Below are positions 5,225 to 6,828 of a DNA stretch of 6,828 nt, one piece after another; positions within the stretch are counted from its first letter, which is position 1, and each line of letters begins with the position of its first letter. Location: contig JALVEX010000421.1 in assembly GCA_027030435.1 (NCBI GenBank), positions 1-6,828 on the forward strand. The letters run 5' to 3'. Position numbers and translations under genes: made by a program. Under the pieces are notes generated by a model. The model was not told the DNA's origin. It saw only the letters and a program-made list of their open reading frames with translations, and ran no database searches. This DNA comes from Paracoccaceae bacterium. Lineage in GTDB: Bacteria; Pseudomonadota; Alphaproteobacteria; Rhodobacterales; Rhodobacteraceae.

Positions 5225-5917
5225 TCAGGCCCTCCTCTTGCGGGTGCGCACGATCTGATAGCCCGTGCGCAGGAGGTAGCGCACCGGCGCGGCAAGCCCG
5301 CTCAGGATGTGCACCAGCCGGGTGAAGGGGAACAGGATGAAGATGATCAGCCCCAGCACGATATGCACTTTGAAGATGGCCGGCACGCCCTCGAGATAGC
5401 TCGCCGCCGCGCCGTCGAAGGTGAAGATCCCGTTGGCCCAGTTCATCAGCCTGACCATTTCATGGCCATCCAGGTTGGACAGGCTCACCGGCACCGTCAG
5501 CAGGCCGAGCATCAGCTGGAGCGCAAGGATGATGATGATCGCGGTATCGGCGAATGTCGAGCTTGCGCGCACCCGCGGGTTCTGCAGCCGCCGGACAATC
5601 AGCACGATCGCCCCGATGAGCGCCATCGCCCCGGCGATGCCGCCGCCGACCGCAGCCAGCACCTGCTTCCATTCGTGCCGGACGCCAAGCGCGTCATAGA
5701 ATTCGACCGGCAGCAGCAGCCCGAAGAGATGGCCGAAGAACACGATCAGCACCCCTGCGTGAAACAGGATGGAGCCCACCATCAGCATCCGGCGGTCCAG
5801 CAGCTGCGAGGAGGAGGATTTCCAGGTGTAGGGATCACGCTCGTAGCGCGCGATCGAGCCGATCAGCAGGATGGTCAGCGCGATATAGGGGAAAGTTCCG
5901 AACAGAAACTGGTTCAT
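5225..5917 (-). CDS. narI: Respiratory nitrate reductase gamma subunit (cytochrome b)
   Basis: 230 residues, the usual NarI length. It is the membrane anchor of the NarGHI complex, oxidising quinol at the periplasmic side and passing electrons through two b hemes to NarH. Five membrane helices can be seen, at about 5-23, 46-70, 85-109, 124-144 and 181-205. The four heme ligands are present: His53 and His63 (FHAGVLIVFFGH), and His185 and His203 (KVHIVLGL and RLVHIL). Their spacings of 10 and 18 equal those of E. coli His56/66 and His187/205. The start at 5917 is chosen over a longer frame because AGGAGG (5930-5925) sits 7 nt upstream and the protein then begins MNQFLFGTFPYIALT, as in the family. 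The start overlaps the narJ stop by 4 nt (ATGA). Confidence 0.97.
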   Translation of the reverse strand: MNQFLFGTFPYIALTILLIGSIARYERDPYTWKSSSSQLLDRRMLMVGSILFHAGVLIVFFGHLFGLLLPVEFYDALGVRHEWKQVLAAVGGGIAGAMALIGAIVLIVRRLQNPRVRASSTFADTAIIIILALQLMLGLLTVPVSLSNLDGHEMVRLMNWANGIFTFDGAAASYLEGVPAIFKVHIVLGLIIFILFPFTRLVHILSGLAAPVRYLLRTGYQIVRTRKRRA

Positions 5918-6636
5918 TGGATTGCCTCCTGTTGGGCTTTCGCAGATTTGAGCTGCGGGGCAAGCGTTGCATCCATCTTCGCGAGAAGATCCCGGCTGAC
6001 AGGGCATCCGGCGTTGGGATCGGGGCCGAAGGTGACCTCGGCCTCCTCCCAGATCTCGTCAAGCGCCGCGAGATCTTCCGGGTCCTCCTCCGGCGCGCTC
6101 AGCAGATCGGCCACCAGCTGATCGCCGCGATCGATGCCGGCAAGCTCCGCAAGCCCGGCGAGCACCGCCGCATAGGGGCTTTCGCGCCGGGTCAGACGCT
6201 CGGCGAGGGCGGCGATGATATGGCCCGCATCGCGCAGGATGGCGCGCGCCGCCTCATCGGGCTGGGTGGAGAGGAATTCGAGCAGCACCGGCAGGTGATC
6301 GGGCAATTCGCTCGATGCCAGATCGTATCCGCCGGCGCGGTATGTTTCCAGCAGATCCACCATCGCCGGGCCCCTGTCGCGGCTCTCGCCGTGCAGGTGC
6401 TCGAAGAGGTTGAGGCTGAGCGTGCGGGAGCGATCGAACAGCAGCACATAGCGCTCCTGAAGATCGTAGATGTCCCGGCTTGCAAGCTCCCCGATCAATG
6501 GTGCGAGAGCGGCCCGCGCCTCGGGCGAAAGCAGCGCCTCGGCTTCGATCACCGCTCCGATTTCGGCTGCGGCTTCCTGGAGTTCCGGTGTCGGGTAGCT
6601 CAGGAGCGCGGAGAGGGCCTTGTAGGTCTTTGCCAT
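5914..6636 (-). CDS. narJ: Nitrate reductase molybdenum cofactor assembly chaperone
   Basis: 240 residues, close to E. coli NarJ (about 236). It is a cytoplasmic, all-helical chaperone that holds NarG for cofactor insertion and prevents premature docking to NarI; it is not part of the final enzyme. Clear family motifs are LLSYP near the N-terminus, YVLLFDRSRTLSLNLFEHLH, GESRDRGPAMVDLLETY, SSELPDHLPVLLEFLS, and the C-terminal DEIWEEAEVTFGP followed by a short NAGCP segment. Two in-frame ATGs exist, at 6642 and 6636. I prefer 6636, because AGGAGG (6649-6644) is 7 nt from it but only 1 nt from the other, the same spacing as at narI. It lies between narH and narI in the standard order. Confidence 0.96.
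   Translation of the reverse strand: MAKTYKALSALLSYPTPELQEAAAEIGAVIEAEALLSPEARAALAPLIGELASRDIYDLQERYVLLFDRSRTLSLNLFEHLHGESRDRGPAMVDLLETYRAGGYDLASSELPDHLPVLLEFLSTQPDEAARAILRDAGHIIAALAERLTRRESPYAAVLAGLAELAGIDRGDQLVADLLSAPEEDPEDLAALDEIWEEAEVTFGPDPNAGCPVSRDLLAKMDATLAPQLKSAKAQQEAIQ
5925..5930 (-). promoter_or_regulatory. Strong ribosome binding site of narI
   Basis: AGGAGG lies 7 nt before the ATG at 5917, inside the end of narJ. It fixes the narI start and rejects the longer frame that begins at 6007. Confidence 0.85.
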
Positions 6637-6638
6637 GG

Positions 6639-6828
6639 TCATGCCTCCTGTTCCGCCGCCGGCAGCACGATCTTGCGGCCGCCGAAGAGGCTGCCGCCCG
6701 AGGATCCCGGCGAGCAGCCGTTGCAATTGGTGAAGCCCTGCTCGCTGCGCAGATCCATGCCGTTTTCGACCTGTTCGCGATGCGTTGTCGGGATCACGAA
6801 GCGATCCTCGTAATTGGCGATCGCCATG
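6639..6828 (-). CDS. narH: Respiratory nitrate reductase beta subunit, C-terminal end only
   Basis: Only the last 62 codons are in the window; the gene continues beyond the right edge. NarH is the iron-sulfur subunit that carries electrons from NarI to NarG. The visible part matches the NarH C-terminus: AIANYEDRFVIPTTHRE, then GFTNCNGCSPG and SLFGGRKI, equivalent to the E. coli AIPNYEERFVVPSSHRE region and the Gly/Cys-containing tail. The iron-sulfur ligands lie outside the window. The stop at 6641-6639 sits 2 nt before the preferred narJ start, or overlaps by 4 nt if the upstream ATG is used. Confidence 0.95.
   Translation of the reverse strand, partial: MAIANYEDRFVIPTTHREQVENGMDLRSEQGFTNCNGCSPGSSGGSLFGGRKIVLPAAEQEA
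6644..6649 (-). promoter_or_regulatory. Ribosome binding site deciding the narJ start
   Basis: AGGAGG lies within the end of narH. It is 1 nt from the ATG at 6642 and 7 nt from the ATG at 6636, favouring the second. Confidence 0.8.

Noticed and set aside
5186..6121. Long plus-strand open frame opposite narI and the PpiC-like gene
   Set aside because: Composition is rich in His, Gln, Arg and Asp with no domain, and it is antisense to clear narI coding sequence; it is a high-GC shadow.
1..6828. CRISPR arrays, tRNA or rRNA genes, insertion sequences, attachment sites
   Set aside because: I found no spaced repeat arrays, RNA gene signatures, transposase-like frames or terminal inverted repeats.

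Overview
The window is GC-rich DNA, most likely from an alphaproteobacterium and plausibly Rhodobacterales. This rests on codon bias, the ECF sigma type with GGAA/CGTT promoters, and the form of the nar genes. It holds two unrelated blocks that converge on a hairpin-rich spacer near 4635-4746.

Block 1 (1-4469) is an ECF sigma module. On the minus strand, an ECF sigma factor (1087-551) overlaps by 4 nt the gene for a single-span membrane anti-sigma factor, which runs off the left edge. On the plus strand, divergent from these, are an exported S8 (subtilisin-like) protease with a Ser/Thr-Asp repeat tract (1222-2667), a three-helix membrane protein resembling the Pycsar effector PycTM/DUF5706 family (2796-3491), and a secreted DUF3616-like protein (3495-4469). 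A 44-codon small ORF may follow (4500-4634).

The main observation is one bipartite promoter-like element, GGAATA-N15-CGTTCT, that occurs three times with identical hexamers and spacing. One copy precedes the protease, one precedes the PycTM-like gene, and one lies on the minus strand inside the 3' end of the sigma gene, just upstream of the anti-sigma start. The simplest reading is that the local ECF factor drives its own anti-sigma factor (negative feedback) plus a protease/membrane-protein/secreted-protein output. I see no such element before the sigma gene, whose upstream region carries a 10-bp direct repeat instead.

Block 2 (6828-4747, minus strand) is the 3' part of a respiratory nitrate reductase operon: the end of narH, complete narJ, complete narI, then a small NifM/SurA-type gene. 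Its product keeps the flanking helical parts but appears to lack the parvulin catalytic domain. The genes are tightly packed, with strong AGGAGG sites that support the narJ and narI starts. The nar genes are ordinary; the ECF module and the shortened PpiC-like protein deserve attention.
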